A stretch of 64,000 nucleotides of DNA from Echinococcus granulosus (lineage: Eukaryota > Platyhelminthes > Cestoda > Cyclophyllidea > Taeniidae). The DNA is taken from NCBI RefSeq assembly GCF_000524195.1, contig NW_020170381.1, positions 667,658 through 731,657 of the forward strand, given 5' to 3'. Shown here one piece after another: positions 49,001-63,900 of the stretch. Under the pieces are notes generated by a model. It was not told the origin of the DNA. It saw only the letters and a program-made list of their open reading frames with translations, and did no database searches. Within the stretch, counting starts at the first letter, position 1. Each line of letters starts with the position of its first letter. Made by a program: the position numbers and the translations under genes.

Positions 49001-49257
49001 AATCCAAAGCTAGTTGAACGGAAGTGCTGCTTTGCCATTAAGGAAAAAATAACCGCACGTTCCAAAAAATTCAACAGTTACGAGTTATTTGAGTAGCATA
49101 CGTATAGGATACTCGCACAAAATCAAAGAAATCCGCGTGAAGTAAACCGATTTCCGCCACAGAAACACGGTGAAAGCAATAATACGTCAGGAAAGAGGAA
49201 TCAATTCCTCCAATCAACTGTATTTTATCCAAGTAGCAAAGCCAATATAAAGACAAT
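46074..49257. other. Convergent spacer, A/C-rich on the plus strand from ~47.3 kb
   Basis: The first few hundred bases after the single-exon gene are T/G-rich on the plus strand. From about 47330 up to the ZCCHC10 stop at 49258 the plus strand is A- and C-rich, which in this window goes with minus-strand transcription. No open frame here is convincing. A long ZCCHC10 3' region or an unannotated minus-strand non-coding transcript would fit. Confidence 0.5.
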
Positions 49258-49979
<722 letters not shown>

Positions 49980-52086
49980 TTAATAATAAAAAATGTATAA
50001 ATGAAAAGTGAATGGTTGCGTAACCAACCAAAGTGCCAAACTAGAAATAATACAACATTCCGTTTACACTCAATAGAACAATAAGGATCCTGGTATTCTA
50101 AGGTGAGAATGGACTTCCAGTAATATGAATATACTTAGAGTCCAACTGATGTCGGGAAATGGAGAACAAGTGCATAATACCCCGGTTTTCGAATAGAGGT
50201 AAATCACAAGATGAGATGAACCAACCCGCGCAGAGCCGAACCATAGGCGGATTTAAAAGGGTTTGCAAGTAGGTAAAGCCATTCAAACAATTTTTCTTTG
50301 TATGATTAAAATGTCTACTTGTTTCAACTAAACTTACAAATCACCAAGAAACAAGACTTTTAATAGTCCGTATCTGTTGTTGCTGGTTTGTTCTAAGCAC
50401 ATGATATACCTAGAGGGGTTTAACCTTAATTCCCAAAAACAGTTAATGAACTTATTTCGGCTTGGAAACACTTGCATTATTTTTTTTGCAATTTTGCTTG
50501 TCTAGCCCTTGGTTTATACTCTCTGATCGAGGGAAATGATTGACGGAAAACATCTTGTGCCGTGCAGTGTGGGATAATAAAAATAACAGATTTATGGGGC
50601 ACTTAGAGTGTTTCCTCATCGAGGGCTGACAACGTCCTCTCAGTCATGGGTTCTTCAAACCTGCCTACTAGCTATGTAAAAAGGCGTATACAAACAAAAA
50701 TACAGTGCGCGTAGACTTTAAACACCAATTTCATTCTTGCACATATCACCAAATTTTCATTTGTGTTAGCCTATTTTAGAGCACGAATTTCTTGCATTTA
50801 ATTTTAGATATTTGACAATAGGGATGATTGCAGTTCCACTCTTTTTAGTGGGATATTAAGTTAACATTGTTATAATTCATTTTCAAGTAGTTTGGCGGGG
50901 CCGCTGACGTCACGTTTACTTATCGCTGCCGAGTAATTGTCATTGACTAGCCAATACTCTTCGTGTATCTACTGGCTGCCTTATTTATGGTTTATTCTTC
51001 ACTCTTTAATTTCGATTCTATCTTCAAAGTCGAATTCACTTCCTCTTTAAAGGGGATTGCGGTGCCTCGAGGGCTGTGGACATCGCCATGGCCTAAAGGA
51101 CATTGCAACTACTGGCAATTTAGATTGGTGAAGCCATGACTCATATTCACGCATTTAGTAAATATTTCAAAGAGCGAATTTTTAACCCATAAGGTTTCGA
51201 AAAGAAAAATTCTTTACTGGTACAACGTGCTCAACACCATTGAAGTGTGGCGATGTTTGAGCAGCTTGGACACTTCCTAGCACGTTATCGTGCCAACACG
51301 GTGATGGCGCAGAGAAATGTCTAGCTTAATTCGCTCAATACTGACCTCCCTTTCTGTGCCTGTATTTCATTTTGATTCCCGTGCAAGGTACAGAAAGGTG
51401 TTTTCTGTGCATCGGTTTTGTGCCACGGTTGCCTTTTCTTTTGCAAGTGGTTACAATTATGTATCTGTTTTGCCTAATTTTAGTGGGCCATGCTGCCGCT
51501 ACTAATTTATTAATCTATCTGTATCAACGTTAATGTACGCTACTCACGCACTGTTTATGCTTCCTGCCGCTAGTTCACGTGCGTGCTTACAAGCCTGTCC
51601 CTCCTTATGAAGCGTTTTCCACACATAAATCACTCTCCTCGCTACTACCACTGCAGCTTTATTCGTAGTCCACCCTTCTGCCCTAGAGTATTTGCTTCTG
51701 AATTAGCTTACGCATTATTTTTCTGTAACGCGAAAAATATAAGAAAGCCCTCCCACGTGTATGGTCTTCGTGAATGGATAAAGCGAGTACACTTGGTGTA
51801 CATGTCCTTGAGTCATCCATCACCAGAATTAAATGACTTATTTAGATGGAATCTGAATGTCCCTTCTTTTACCACACCTTCTTAAAATGCTCTGCAACTG
51901 ATTTGCCGAGAAGCTTTCGCTTCAATTTTGGAACCGAATTTCAATTTCTGCCTCAGACAACCTCGAACCACATTAGATCCAACCAACAGGAGTACAGGGA
52001 ACAATGAAGAGCACCGTGACGAGAGGCTGATGCATATCTGAAATACTTTACTTTTTATGAAACTGATTTCAGTTTCCGGAGAACTG

Positions 52087-52186
52087 NNNNNNNNNNNNNN
52101 NNNNNNNNNNNNNNNNNNNNNNNNNNNNNNNNNNNNNNNNNNNNNNNNNNNNNNNNNNNNNNNNNNNNNNNNNNNNNNNNNNNNNN
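52087..52186. other. Assembly gap (100 N)
   Basis: Exactly 100 undetermined bases, a conventional scaffold gap size, so the true distance is unknown. Confidence 1.
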
Positions 52187-53805
52187 GACCTTCTTAATTA
52201 ACAAAATTTCCTCATTACTAAAATTAATCTTAACGTACCATTCAATTCGATGCTGCCACTTCAAAAGATTGGACAAGTCGAAAAAACACACTGCTGTCAC
52301 ATCAGAAAGGATTTGGACAATTTGGTTATCAGTAGGCTCTCCTCCCTCCTTAGGCATTTATTGGAATATCAGATGCACACATTACACCCATACTGTTTTT
52401 ATGTAGTGGATTTTCTTAAAACCTTAACGACTGTGATGCGGTTGAAAGGAATGCTAAACCCATGTCATTAGGAGGGGCAAGTTATTTAAATTAGCATATT
52501 AATGTCTTGCATTAAAGAGGAATAATGGTGGAAATTCGATGAGGACCCCTAATATTTTTGCGTGAAAGATTTACTATTAACGGTGCAGTGTAACTGTGCC
52601 AACTGATCACCGGAAAATTCTTCAACAATTCATTTTTCATGGTCACGACATGATATTTGCGGTTCTTGTAAATGCAACCTTACATTAAACCATTCGAACA
52701 CTAGTTTTCCCTCGTCTAGAGTTATCACTTCTGGCTCCAGTTAAACCGTACACAGTAGGAAATGGTGTTGATTAAATCTGGTCTATAAAGTCGGTATAGA
52801 TCACCAAAGTGCAGGCAAGCTGATGTTAGTATTATATCTGCTGGGGTCACCTATTGGTATGCTGCGATCGCCGACCTTACGTTTATAGCCGAGACAGCTT
52901 GCGGGGAATGAGTGCACGTCACTATGACTTTTATAACCACGGCATATCAGTTTGTGCTTTCTTTACACAAGTAAATTTCTTTATACTATGTTAACAAAAT
53001 TTACTATTTGATCACCGTTTAGAATGTAGATGAGGTCATTTTTGCTAAAAGTGCACTATACCCATGGTGTACTATCAATCACAAATGAGGGCCTTTTAAG
53101 CAGCCATTCCGTCCGTTTGGGGCAAAATGCACACAAAGGTGGTCTTAAAAAGGTGTTTTTGCATTTCGTAGGCATACAGAAATTGTTAGTTTGCATTCAG
53201 CCACTTTTGAAGATATTTGCTGCATGTGTGAGAAGAAGATGCAGTCGGCGGATTACTAAATTTTCAGATCCATACAAGAAAATATAAAGAGGTAGACAAA
53301 GTTCACTAAGATGTAAGATTGATAAAGCAACTATTCAGAAAAGCTGGTGAGTGCAAAGTCGTTTTCGTCTTTTATTTCTGGGTAAATTTCAGCATAAAAC
53401 GATTGGCTTAACAGGCAGTTTTTTTGCATTTCATTTCAGTCTGAACGTTAAGACCCTTTTGGAAAGCTGTCAATTGGGTATTTCTGCTGAAAAAGGAGGG
53501 TAATAGGTTGAGAGAGGAACAAATTTCTGGTTCAGCAGTGGTTCCATCAAAGTATTGCCTAATTTTAGTCCATAATGAGTAATTTTTTTTGAAGAAGCAA
53601 ATGCGTACAATGATCGACGAATTGCGCACTTTTGCCATCAATTTGAATGCAACTTGGGACGTGTCTGTGTGGGAGAGGGCCATCGTGTTGATACGCATCG
53701 ACGCGCGCCCGAGCTGGATTTGTGCTGGTGCAGGTGCCTTAGTCACACGTGGTCGTTGGGCCGAAGGCCCACCGATGCATCTGCCCCCTCCGCCCATCCG
53801 ACGCG

Positions 53806-53822
53806 AGGCTGCTGCTGCTGCT
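53806..53822 (+). repeat. Short CTG (CAG on minus) microsatellite
   Basis: Five to six CTG units inside a G+C-rich block that is open in several frames. It would encode a short Ala, Cys or Leu run if translated. Confidence 0.7.
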
Positions 53823-56800
53823 GCAGGCACTGCTATTGCCCACCAATGGTCTCTCTAAGAAGCACAAACAAGAAAAGTTTTGCTCCCATTTACTTCTACT
53901 TGCTATTCACCTTCGCGCACCCTCGGGTTGCATTTTAGCTTTCCACCATCGCAGCACAACCAAGAGTGAACTGCGGAGAAATTTGAGTTTAAACATAGCT
54001 TGCCATCAAAATGTCGTCACTCTGATACGTCTCGTGATTCTGTAGTAGTTCACATCCCGCCTGAAGCGCAAGAACATTTTTTGGAAAATTTACCTTAACG
54101 ACCTTACTAGCGACTGCCTTTTTCAGCTGCTCTTAATCCCTCACATCCATAAAAATTTTAAGGCTACTTAGGCGTTTCTCCAAATCTAGAGCTGCACCAC
54201 TTCTGTGGCCAACCACGAGCGGCACTATGGATGGGTGCTCTCGGTTCAACTATCACTACCAGCACGATTCTTGAAGATTTTATGCATTAAAAGTACCAGC
54301 AAAATGTAAAACCTTATTCCCTAGTGCAAAGAAAGATGTTTTGGGGTCCCGCATAAGTCAAATTTATCAATGACACCAGCGAAAACTTCCGAAAGCCATC
54401 ATAAAGCAGACTGTTATCATCCTTATTATTCTTTTTTTATAAAGCTTTAACTTAAGTGTCCAACTGATTTTGAGTACCTTAAATGAGGGACCACTCTAGT
54501 AGGGAACGCTTGTGTAAAATCTCAATAACTTAAATCGCAAATGGCATGCCCTAATAACAATGCGCATCAAACTTTTTTATTTGATGATGCCGATGGTTCA
54601 CTGCTTTTGTGAATTCTTTCAAATTGGCTAAAGGGAGTAATTTGAATTAAGTAACTTTTTAAAGAAGTTCACTAAGGCCTGATGCCAGGCGGATTTTCTC
54701 ACTGTATTGAAGTAAATTATTTTCCTAACTCACTCACTTGTATAATAAATAAAACGTATTCGATAACGTCTCAACGCTTTTTGTCCAATGCTCGTAAAAT
54801 TTAAATTTGACTCTTCACGTTTTAAGTATTTATAAATAATTCACTTTGTTTTATGCCTTAGTTTTGTAACTGTAATCATTGACTACAATACTGCCGTCAT
54901 TTTTTAGAAAATCGGTTGAAGGTAAAACTAGCTCTAAGGAGAAATTTACGACAGCATTATGAGAATAAAACATGAACCAAGGCAATACAATTAGAACATT
55001 TTGATTGTCGCTTGTGTAACCACTTGCACCGCATTAACCGTAAAATCATCAAATCTTTGAAAAATTTTCTCTCGGATGGCTAAAATTTGCCTTGATTGGC
55101 GACCATGGCAGTGCGTGCATGACTGATGGAATGAACACTTCAGTTGTCCCCAATTTCGGTTGCAGATAAAATGCCGTCTCCCAGTGTGGCTTGGCATTAT
55201 TTAAGGTGTCACCCTACTTCATGACATTCCAGCATGTTGGTGCACCGCCGACCAGTGTAATCACCAACCCACGGTCATTATCACCATTTATAAATGTCAT
55301 TTTACTGGATAGTCCGAATAGGAAATACCTGTTTTCTAAGCTGATTGAGGTGAAAATAACAATTTTCTCTTGTAACTCAGATGCAGACAGAACCTATTCA
55401 GAACAATCTAGAATATCCACAAATACCTATTAATTATTTCAAAATTTTCGGATGTTACCAAGGGGATTAGTATCCCTAAGTAAACTTTGGGCAGGCGGGA
55501 TGGGATTGTCAAAGGGGGCTCAATACCGCTCGAAAATAAATCATTCTAATTAAATATCGGAAATGCCCAAGTTCAAACTTACTACTAAATTCTTTTCTAA
55601 AAATATGATTTATACAAAATGCAACAAGAATTGTTCCTAGAATTATTTTCAAGAAGCCCATGTAATGAAATTTTTTCACTTTACATGCCAAAAGTATAAG
55701 TATTTAAGCGGATAAATTTCGATAAATTTTTATCACCATGCTTTGAATTGTTGTAAAATGGACTCGCAAAAGCAGCGAAAGAATAATCCCATTAACTTAA
55801 AATGACTGTGTCGGGTCCTATGTTAACTCAGAATGTCACGGTTAGTAAACAGAAATTGGGTTGGCTGTGATAAATTGAATTAATAATTGAAAAAAATCCA
55901 CACTAAATATAGATTGAACTATAAACTAGATGTCCAATGACAGTGCACCAATCAGCAGTCCATTAAAATGCATGTCAAAAAAGGGGTGCATTCAACTCCC
56001 AGCCTTGGCATTTTCACTAGTTTTGACTAGGTTTTGGGGTGTCCAACACAAGTCGGTTGTGCATTAATCAGCCCCTGCCACGCAACGAATTGAATTTGGC
56101 TTAATCATGCGAATTTGTGATATACTATCCAGCAATTAAGTGAAGTATAATTCAATGAGCTAATACCCTATCTTAGTTATAAAGGTGGTATAGCAATGCC
56201 TATTGGTACGAATAGTGAACATGGACACGGACTCGAATCATGAGCTTGATCCGGACATCAATAAGACGTTGGCGACAGACTTAGGGGTTGAGTGTAAGTC
56301 ACACGTTCGACTAGCAAAAAATCGTAATAAAAATTACCTCTTTGCATAAGACCAGTTACATTTACCACGTACTTTAAACGTATGCCTAACCAAATCAGTT
56401 GTTAATGCGAGAATGCAGCACGATGGTATGGTTCACTTTCGAAGTAAAAAAATTCATTTTAATGGGATTACCAAGGCAGTATCGAAAGGTAGGCGACCAA
56501 AAAAATAATTGTTAGCCGTATGACTAAAAGTGCCAATAATCAAATACCCGATAACCAAATTAAAAATGCACATTGAGACAATCAAATTCAACTTTCCTTA
56601 AGTTCTAAAACTGGAAATTCAGTAGCGTTATTAGTCGAGCACTACTTTTAATGCACCTCAATTTCCTCACTTAGGTAATTAAAAGACTTGGAGCCGAGAA
56701 CACTGAAGCATATTATGCTTATTTCCATTCCTTATCCACATCCCACCTAGTAACGCTAGCGATCCCAACTTTCGTTGACATTCAGTTAGCCATCCAAAAG

Positions 56801-57938
56801 CCCAGCTGAAAAACTCCATCTCTCCTTCGCTCCTCCTCTGTGTCTGCATGCTACCTCGTAGCTAACGGCATCGGACGTCTGGCTTAGTGTTTACCTTGTA
56901 GATAACTTGCACGTGATGCCTTTTTAAATGTTTTACTTTGGTTTGTTTTCCCGTCTTTTGCTTCTTTATTTTTATTTTTTTAACTTGAATGATAAGTTAT
57001 TTGTTTCATCATCTTTTGCGGCTACAACCGTCTATCTCAGTGGAATCACATTCGATTATGGGTGTATAACTTTTTACCATAAGGTAACTTAGCAGCTTTA
57101 TTTGTAGTGCCTTAAATTCACTACTTGAACTTGCGCAGATTGGACTTCGTATCTTTTAACATGTCCACAGTAAATGTTATGTCGGGTGGTAATGCAAACA
57201 TTTCAACACTGTTTACTGGAAAGAAAAAGTTTGAAATTCAAAAGACATTTCTAAATGAACACCGCATTTGCATCTTTTCCAACTTTTCATAGCTAAAGTG
57301 CCTAATCTAAGGCAGCACTTACGCAACTGGTATATCCGAATCGTCCAAAGGTAAAATAATTATAGTTTAGTCATAGAGACAAATTATTAGTTGCTAGAAT
57401 TTGCACCTTCTGACAAATATCGCGGTTCACTAAAGGCTTTCATTTATCCACTTACCACAAATACTAATGTCTCTCTGCTACAATATTCCAAATTCGATAC
57501 TTTTATCCATTTCTAAAAGATCCTTACCAGTTTTCTTTCGTCACAAATTTCAACAAGCTGTAAAGTATTTTTACGCTCTTAATTTAGGAACAAATCCCCT
57601 AGCCTGTACATTGTTGAAGCTAAGACAGAATAACCCCATAAGATGAACCTCTTGGTGTAAAAATATTGTTGCTTTTAAATGTTTTTAAAAGTAACCATTT
57701 GAATATTGCAGTGACCCAACACAGCAAAGCAACAGCCAATCAGATTTTACCTCCTAGTGTCCAATGAAAAATGAGGAAAATTTTTGGGATCATCACCGTA
57801 AGTGCCAGCGGTTAAAGCAACACGTATGCACACTCACCATTCAGGAGTTAACAACGAGGGGGAAAATAAGGTTTTTTCGCCTTCCTAGACATATGCTAAC
57901 TTTGGCATAAACAACACAGTGGTTTTTTTCAAAATTCC

Positions 57939-60900
57939 ATGGAGGATATCATAGAACGCACACACCTTGTGCGACCAAAATGCACATCTAATTCAAGCAA
58001 CGCAGAATCTCGTTTAAAGGATTATTCCCCGCAGAGAAGTAAAACGGTATCGCCGTCTACAAATGTGAGTCCTACGACTAACCAGTCTGTGAATACCTAC
58101 GAGAACTTGCAGCCCCCTCCCAAACCGTCTTTCAATCCCGCTACCAGTCTTCAACTACTCACAGTAGAAGAACAAAACCTGGCACCACCCAAACCCTCCC
58201 TCGAACCACCTCAGTCCGAAGGACTTGACTCACTAATTTATTCAACCCTCAAAGAATTCCGACCAACCGTGGAGCAGGTCAAATCTGATCCCCCAAGAGA
58301 GGAAGTTAATCAATCACTAAACAGTTCTACTGGAAGCAAAAAGTTCACAGTGACACCAGTTCCTTCTGGAGGCTCGCCAGCTGCTACCACCTTTGTCGAG
58401 AGTTTTTCCTCCCGAGGCTCCAACGATGATGTACAATCAAAAATTGCTGCGCCACAGGAGCCTCTGAAATACATTACGGTGCCTGAGGACCTGGTCAATT
58501 TAGACAGGAGAAGTATTTTGAGAGCGCGGTTCCGTAAATCTATGGAATATGCAAAACATGCCCTGGGCTTCATAATATCTCATATAGGACTGTCACTTAT
58601 GGTGGTTGGTTATACAATTCTAGGTGCACTTGTATTTTGTGCAGTAGAAAGAGAAAGGGAAAGGCAAGTTAAAACGCAAATGCTAGTTCGTTTTAATAAT
58701 ACACTAACTGAGCTAATGGACCTGTGGATAGCAAGTTACTTTAATTTGAGGAACAAGATAGATTTGATACATCGAAGCTGCAATGACGAATCAAACCCTC
58801 GCAATACATGCGCAAGGAAAACACGGTCTGGAAGGTCTTGATTGGTATCTTCACGGACTGGAGCTCTCAAAAGAGATAATTCCGAGGCACTGGATTGAGG
58901 GTATTGTGTCCGAAAATTCCTCATCAACTTTCCAAGATTTGATAAATTCCACCACCCCGTCTCCCACATCACAAAACTTGTTTACTGCAACAGCTCCCAA
59001 TAACATCGCCTCCTTCGCCACTGTCAGAAATGGCACCTCTTACTCGTTCAACTACGATTCTGACTACAGGTACATTATGGAGACACTTTTTAATGGCAGC
59101 TCTAACGCAGACCAGATTTCAAATATCACCTTTTTGGCTGAAAGTGTTAGAGCCAATGTTACCCGGATTATTGCCACCTATGTAAACCAGGTTGTTCATG
59201 CAATAAAAGATGAGGGATGGAACGGTGCTTCTAATTTTGACGATATCAACTGGACTTTTGAGGGAGGAGTACTGTTTGCGATCACTGTGATCACCACAAT
59301 CGGTAAGCTGGAATGTTGTCTGTATTTTAAGTTTTCTCTGCATTTTCCACTTTTGCCAACTTTTATGTGCTTATAGTTAATGTTAAGGCCAGATCATTAT
59401 TTCTAAGGGAAAACTTGAAGAAAAAAGACTTATTGTTTGTCGATTTTCTCAGAAGCGAAGGTAATATTTTGTCAAGACTACCTGATCTTCTCTTGCATTG
59501 CGAACGTAAGTTTAAAATACGTGGGATGTATTCGCAGGTACGTGGAAGGTTGGCAGTATTTTATCTTCTCGGGACAGCCATAATCACTGTATTCGATACC
59601 CCACTGATACTTTGTGAGTGAGTGAAATTGTGTTAATTATTAACCAACGTAAGCTATCAAAAACTGCTTACCCAAAAGTTGAGCAGCCAACCGAAACCAT
59701 CTAACCAAGTACGTATTGCCGAGTTTAACACTATGAAAGTTATTTGCGCCCCAAGTCGTACCAAAAGCAAAGGTTCTGAGAAACTACCAAGTTGCTTCAT
59801 TTGTGTTGGCGTACTTGTTCACTTTACATTAATTTATGAGCAATTTAAACTGCTACATTTGTGTGAAAATAAATAAACCCAATGCAGGACGCAGAGGTGA
59901 ACCAACTGAAAATGCAGCATGCTCCCAATCACGATTGGCACTGCATTATACCATTGCCAAAATACCACAGCCTTTAGGCGATAGCAGATCACGTTCACTT
60001 GTCTTATGATCCGAAAAGGAATTTGCAGCAGCCCTATTAAAAATGGGAAGTTCATGTCATGTCCCCAATTAAATATACAAATAAGTTGTGCACGCGTTTG
60101 TGCTTAAGTGAACTTCGTGGGATGTTCGTAAGTCCTTTCAGCGCTTGAAGCCTTAATAAAGCGTCTGAAGGCAATGTTCATTTTCAGCGAATGGTAATTT
60201 TAAGACTCTTTGAGTATGATGCTTCCGGTAAAGATTTAGTACCTGTTTTTTAGACCCTACCTTCCAGTCACCTGAACTGAAATAATGTAAAACTGACAAA
60301 ATTTTACCCTACATAGATTTGATGCTGGTGTCAGATTTAATCGCTCTTTGAAAAATATCTGAATAATCGCGAGTTATCCATTTTGGGTTTTTATTTACTT
60401 CTTACATCTTCCATCACTGTAATAAATACTGACACTCGAAATCCGAATCAAGAAGTAAACGCGATTGATTGCCATGCAATATGATAACTCGAAATAAGTC
60501 GAACCAATGGCCTCTACAATTTGTCGATCCTTGAAATTGAATGTTTAAGTTCTTAGCTTTTCAATACTTACTTATTATTAAATGGAAGTTTTGTCAAATT
60601 TTAAAAACAAGCACCTTGTATCTCGGGGAAACCCATCATCAATGTTTAGCGAATATTCCTGGTAAATACAATATGAATTTCACACTTTTAAGTATGTTTT
60701 TGACAAACTGATGCTACTTGACTTAAGGTAAAAATTTCAGCTAATAATAATTCAGTGAATCAAAACCACTGTTTAAGTTTGCCCTTTCGTTTGCGTCCCG
60801 TGGTAATAACAGATAAATAGAGGATCCGTCAGATTGGTTGAGCGTGGTTTACTTTGTCAAAGCTCATTCAGTTGCAATTTAATGCATGAACTTTGCAAAG

Positions 60901-63900
60901 GTTAACAGAAAATTTATATATCGTAGTTTCGTGTCTGACCGCCCAACGCATCCGATGTAGTTTACAGCTCCTAAAAGGAGTGTGCCTGCATGCTTGAATG
61001 CATGAGTGCGCCTGCTGATGGAAGGCGCGATTAAGGTGGGCAGTGCACACCTCATCTAACGGCTGTTCTTCCACGTCCGATTAATGCGTGCTATATAGCA
61101 AGGAGGGGAGTTCTCATAATTGCTAGACATTGCGATTCATGCCACCTTATTACTTGTTTGCCTTCTTCCCTGTTATTTCTTCACGTCTCAAACCACAATT
61201 TTACTTCCCTTTAATAATTACGTGCGTTCAGTCCCATTCTTCTTTACCAATGTCAAGACTCGCAACATTTCGATTTTCTATTGGTTAAAACCAATCGTCA
61301 TCAAGTCACAATGAAATGTGACAGGTGATTGTAATCATTAAATTTGAATCAGCAGATTGCCATGGCTGTCAATGTCCTACTGGAAAAAATACAATAAAAT
61401 GTAATAGTGTTGACTGTTTGTGCTACCCGTTGTAGCAAAATACATTGCTCAACAGAAAGTAGACTTGTTCAAAGATATTTGCCATTGCAAGACGTAAGGA
61501 AGTAATATTTTCCTGAATCATCATAACAATTTGGAACCAATGTGTTTTTGATTGTATAGCAAAACTGACTTTTATCCTAGTCATTCTAAAATCATTGTTG
61601 ATTAATCAAATTACTGGTTCAAAGGAATAGTATTTTAATAAAAGCTACAAAAGCCTTTTGTTCTTTTGAGTTTCTGTCTGATATTTTTCCGACTTACGAT
61701 CAACTTAAGCTGCACATGCCATTTACCGAAATCATCTTCCTCAAGGTAGAGGAAAATGATGGATTTTCATCTTTCAACACAACGCCTATTAAGGTGCATT
61801 ATCACATGCCGCTTTAGGCGTCAAGACATCACAAAACTGGTATCTGCAGGTCATACCCTTGACATAGTGCCAACTGGCAATGGCTGCCATACTACCCTAA
61901 ATTTTACGCCTCAAAGTGACTTTGGGTTCTATTTTTGGATGTCTATATCCCGAAAATCGCCCCATTACTTTTCTTCGCTTCAAATACATAAGCATTTGGC
62001 GCGTGAAGAGCCGATTTGCTAAATGACAGGGACAGCAGACCGTAACCCCTGTCAGTCCCTTTTCATCCTCTTCTTTAACGAATTAGTATTCATCTGCTTA
62101 TTTAGACGGATAGAGCAGGTCACCATGTTTCCCAACCTTACCACAACTTATGGTTACCACATAATCACAAATTAATGTGATTTTGGTTCCACACCCAATG
62201 GTTTCACATTTTCATCAAATGTTATCTAAGGCTTTTGATCCTTCGGTGTAATTAGCTGCTGCCTTTCTAAGTTATCCAGCTCATTCCGACAATTGAGTCG
62301 GATGATTAGCAGGTACTGCCCGTGTTTAATGCCTTACAGTTCAAGAAGTACCTAGTGATTAGAAGGCACATTCCAATAATCAGAAATAATGCCGAAGAGG
62401 TGATAAGGGATAGGCAGCATTCTACCTTCAAATTTTCCTATTTATCTCATGGAGGGAGCTTAATCCGCTAAATTTATGAGAAATATAGTTTTTAAGATGT
62501 GGTTAAGTAAAGTTTCGTCCTCAAAAAAGAATATAGTTTCATTTGAGGGACTGAATGCTTTCTGCCAACTTTCGACCGCCATTTAAAGTGTAAAGACAAA
62601 TTCCGAGACGGGCAGTGCAGCCGCTATGACTTTTCGACATTAGTGCGATTACAATTCTGCAATATTGTTAGCTATTTCTGAAGAGGTTGCGTCTTTGATA
62701 TGCAATTTAAGGTAGTTTGTTACAGCCCCTAACGACAGAATTGATATTGTTATATCACTTCGCCGACCCATTGAATAAATTTCCCCCTTTTTTTAATCAT
62801 GCTTAAATGCAAATTTTGATGTTGTGTTTTGTACGATGTCATTCATCTTGTTCTCAGGTAAACCTGCTTCCTTCACGTGAGTCTCTATCACTACCATCCT
62901 ATTAATTTGGCCATCTATATATTTTAACAGGTTAGAGATTATGCTATAGTGTCAATTATAAATCCGCATTTTCGATTAAATTTGAGGCTCATTCCATGAT
63001 ATTTCTAGTCGGAAAAATGGCTAAAAATAAGGTTTCCTTAGAGTCAGGAAACGTGTCGTGATTTCACACTTATGTGATGCATACTGCAGTTCAAAGTTGT
63101 TCAAAATAGGAGCGAACAGGCATTGCATCTTGTGTGAATTTAGGCGGGAATTTTTGGTTGTGAGTAGATCTGCCATCAATACAAGCGCTATATCGCATTC
63201 GTCTTGCCCGACTCTGTGCGCTCATTGGCCTCGCCGTTTGGTTCATCAACATGGTACAATTTTGAATACGGGACGATGTTTAGTCTAAAAAAGCATCGGA
63301 AATTTGATGTTTAACCCTGGCAATGCGCATATTATCCATCTTTTAATCACAATTAAGGCAAAGTTAGTTCCCTCTTCGGTTTTAACATCAAGAATGAATT
63401 ATCCAACCATATAGTAGCTTGCACAAGTGGCTAAGCCAAATTTTTCTTTCTACTGCAGGGTATGGGCACGTGACACCTCAAACACAATATGGGAAGCTTC
63501 TCACGATGCTCTATGCCGTCATTGGGATCCCACTTTTCTTTATTTACCTCTCCAAAAATGGCGACATGATGGCCTCCCTCTTCCGCCTCGCTTACGCTCG
63601 TGGATGCAAACCAGTCTTTCGCATGATTAGTCGTCGGCGTAGTCGTAATGCGACAAAAAATGGGCTCTACAACTCTATGCAATCACTTGCGCTTATCGCT
63701 AATCTCGATTCCACAGTCATGCGTCTACATCACAAGGACTCCACCAATTCAAATGATTCGACAAACCTCGATCGCAACCTCTCCATACACTCAACCAAAA
63801 CAACACACAGCGAAGGTTCCCCGCCAGCCGATGTGAGCAAAAAGACTAAAAGCATCAGGTCATATGGGAAAACCAAGGGTAAAGTTCCGCGTCTACTCAA

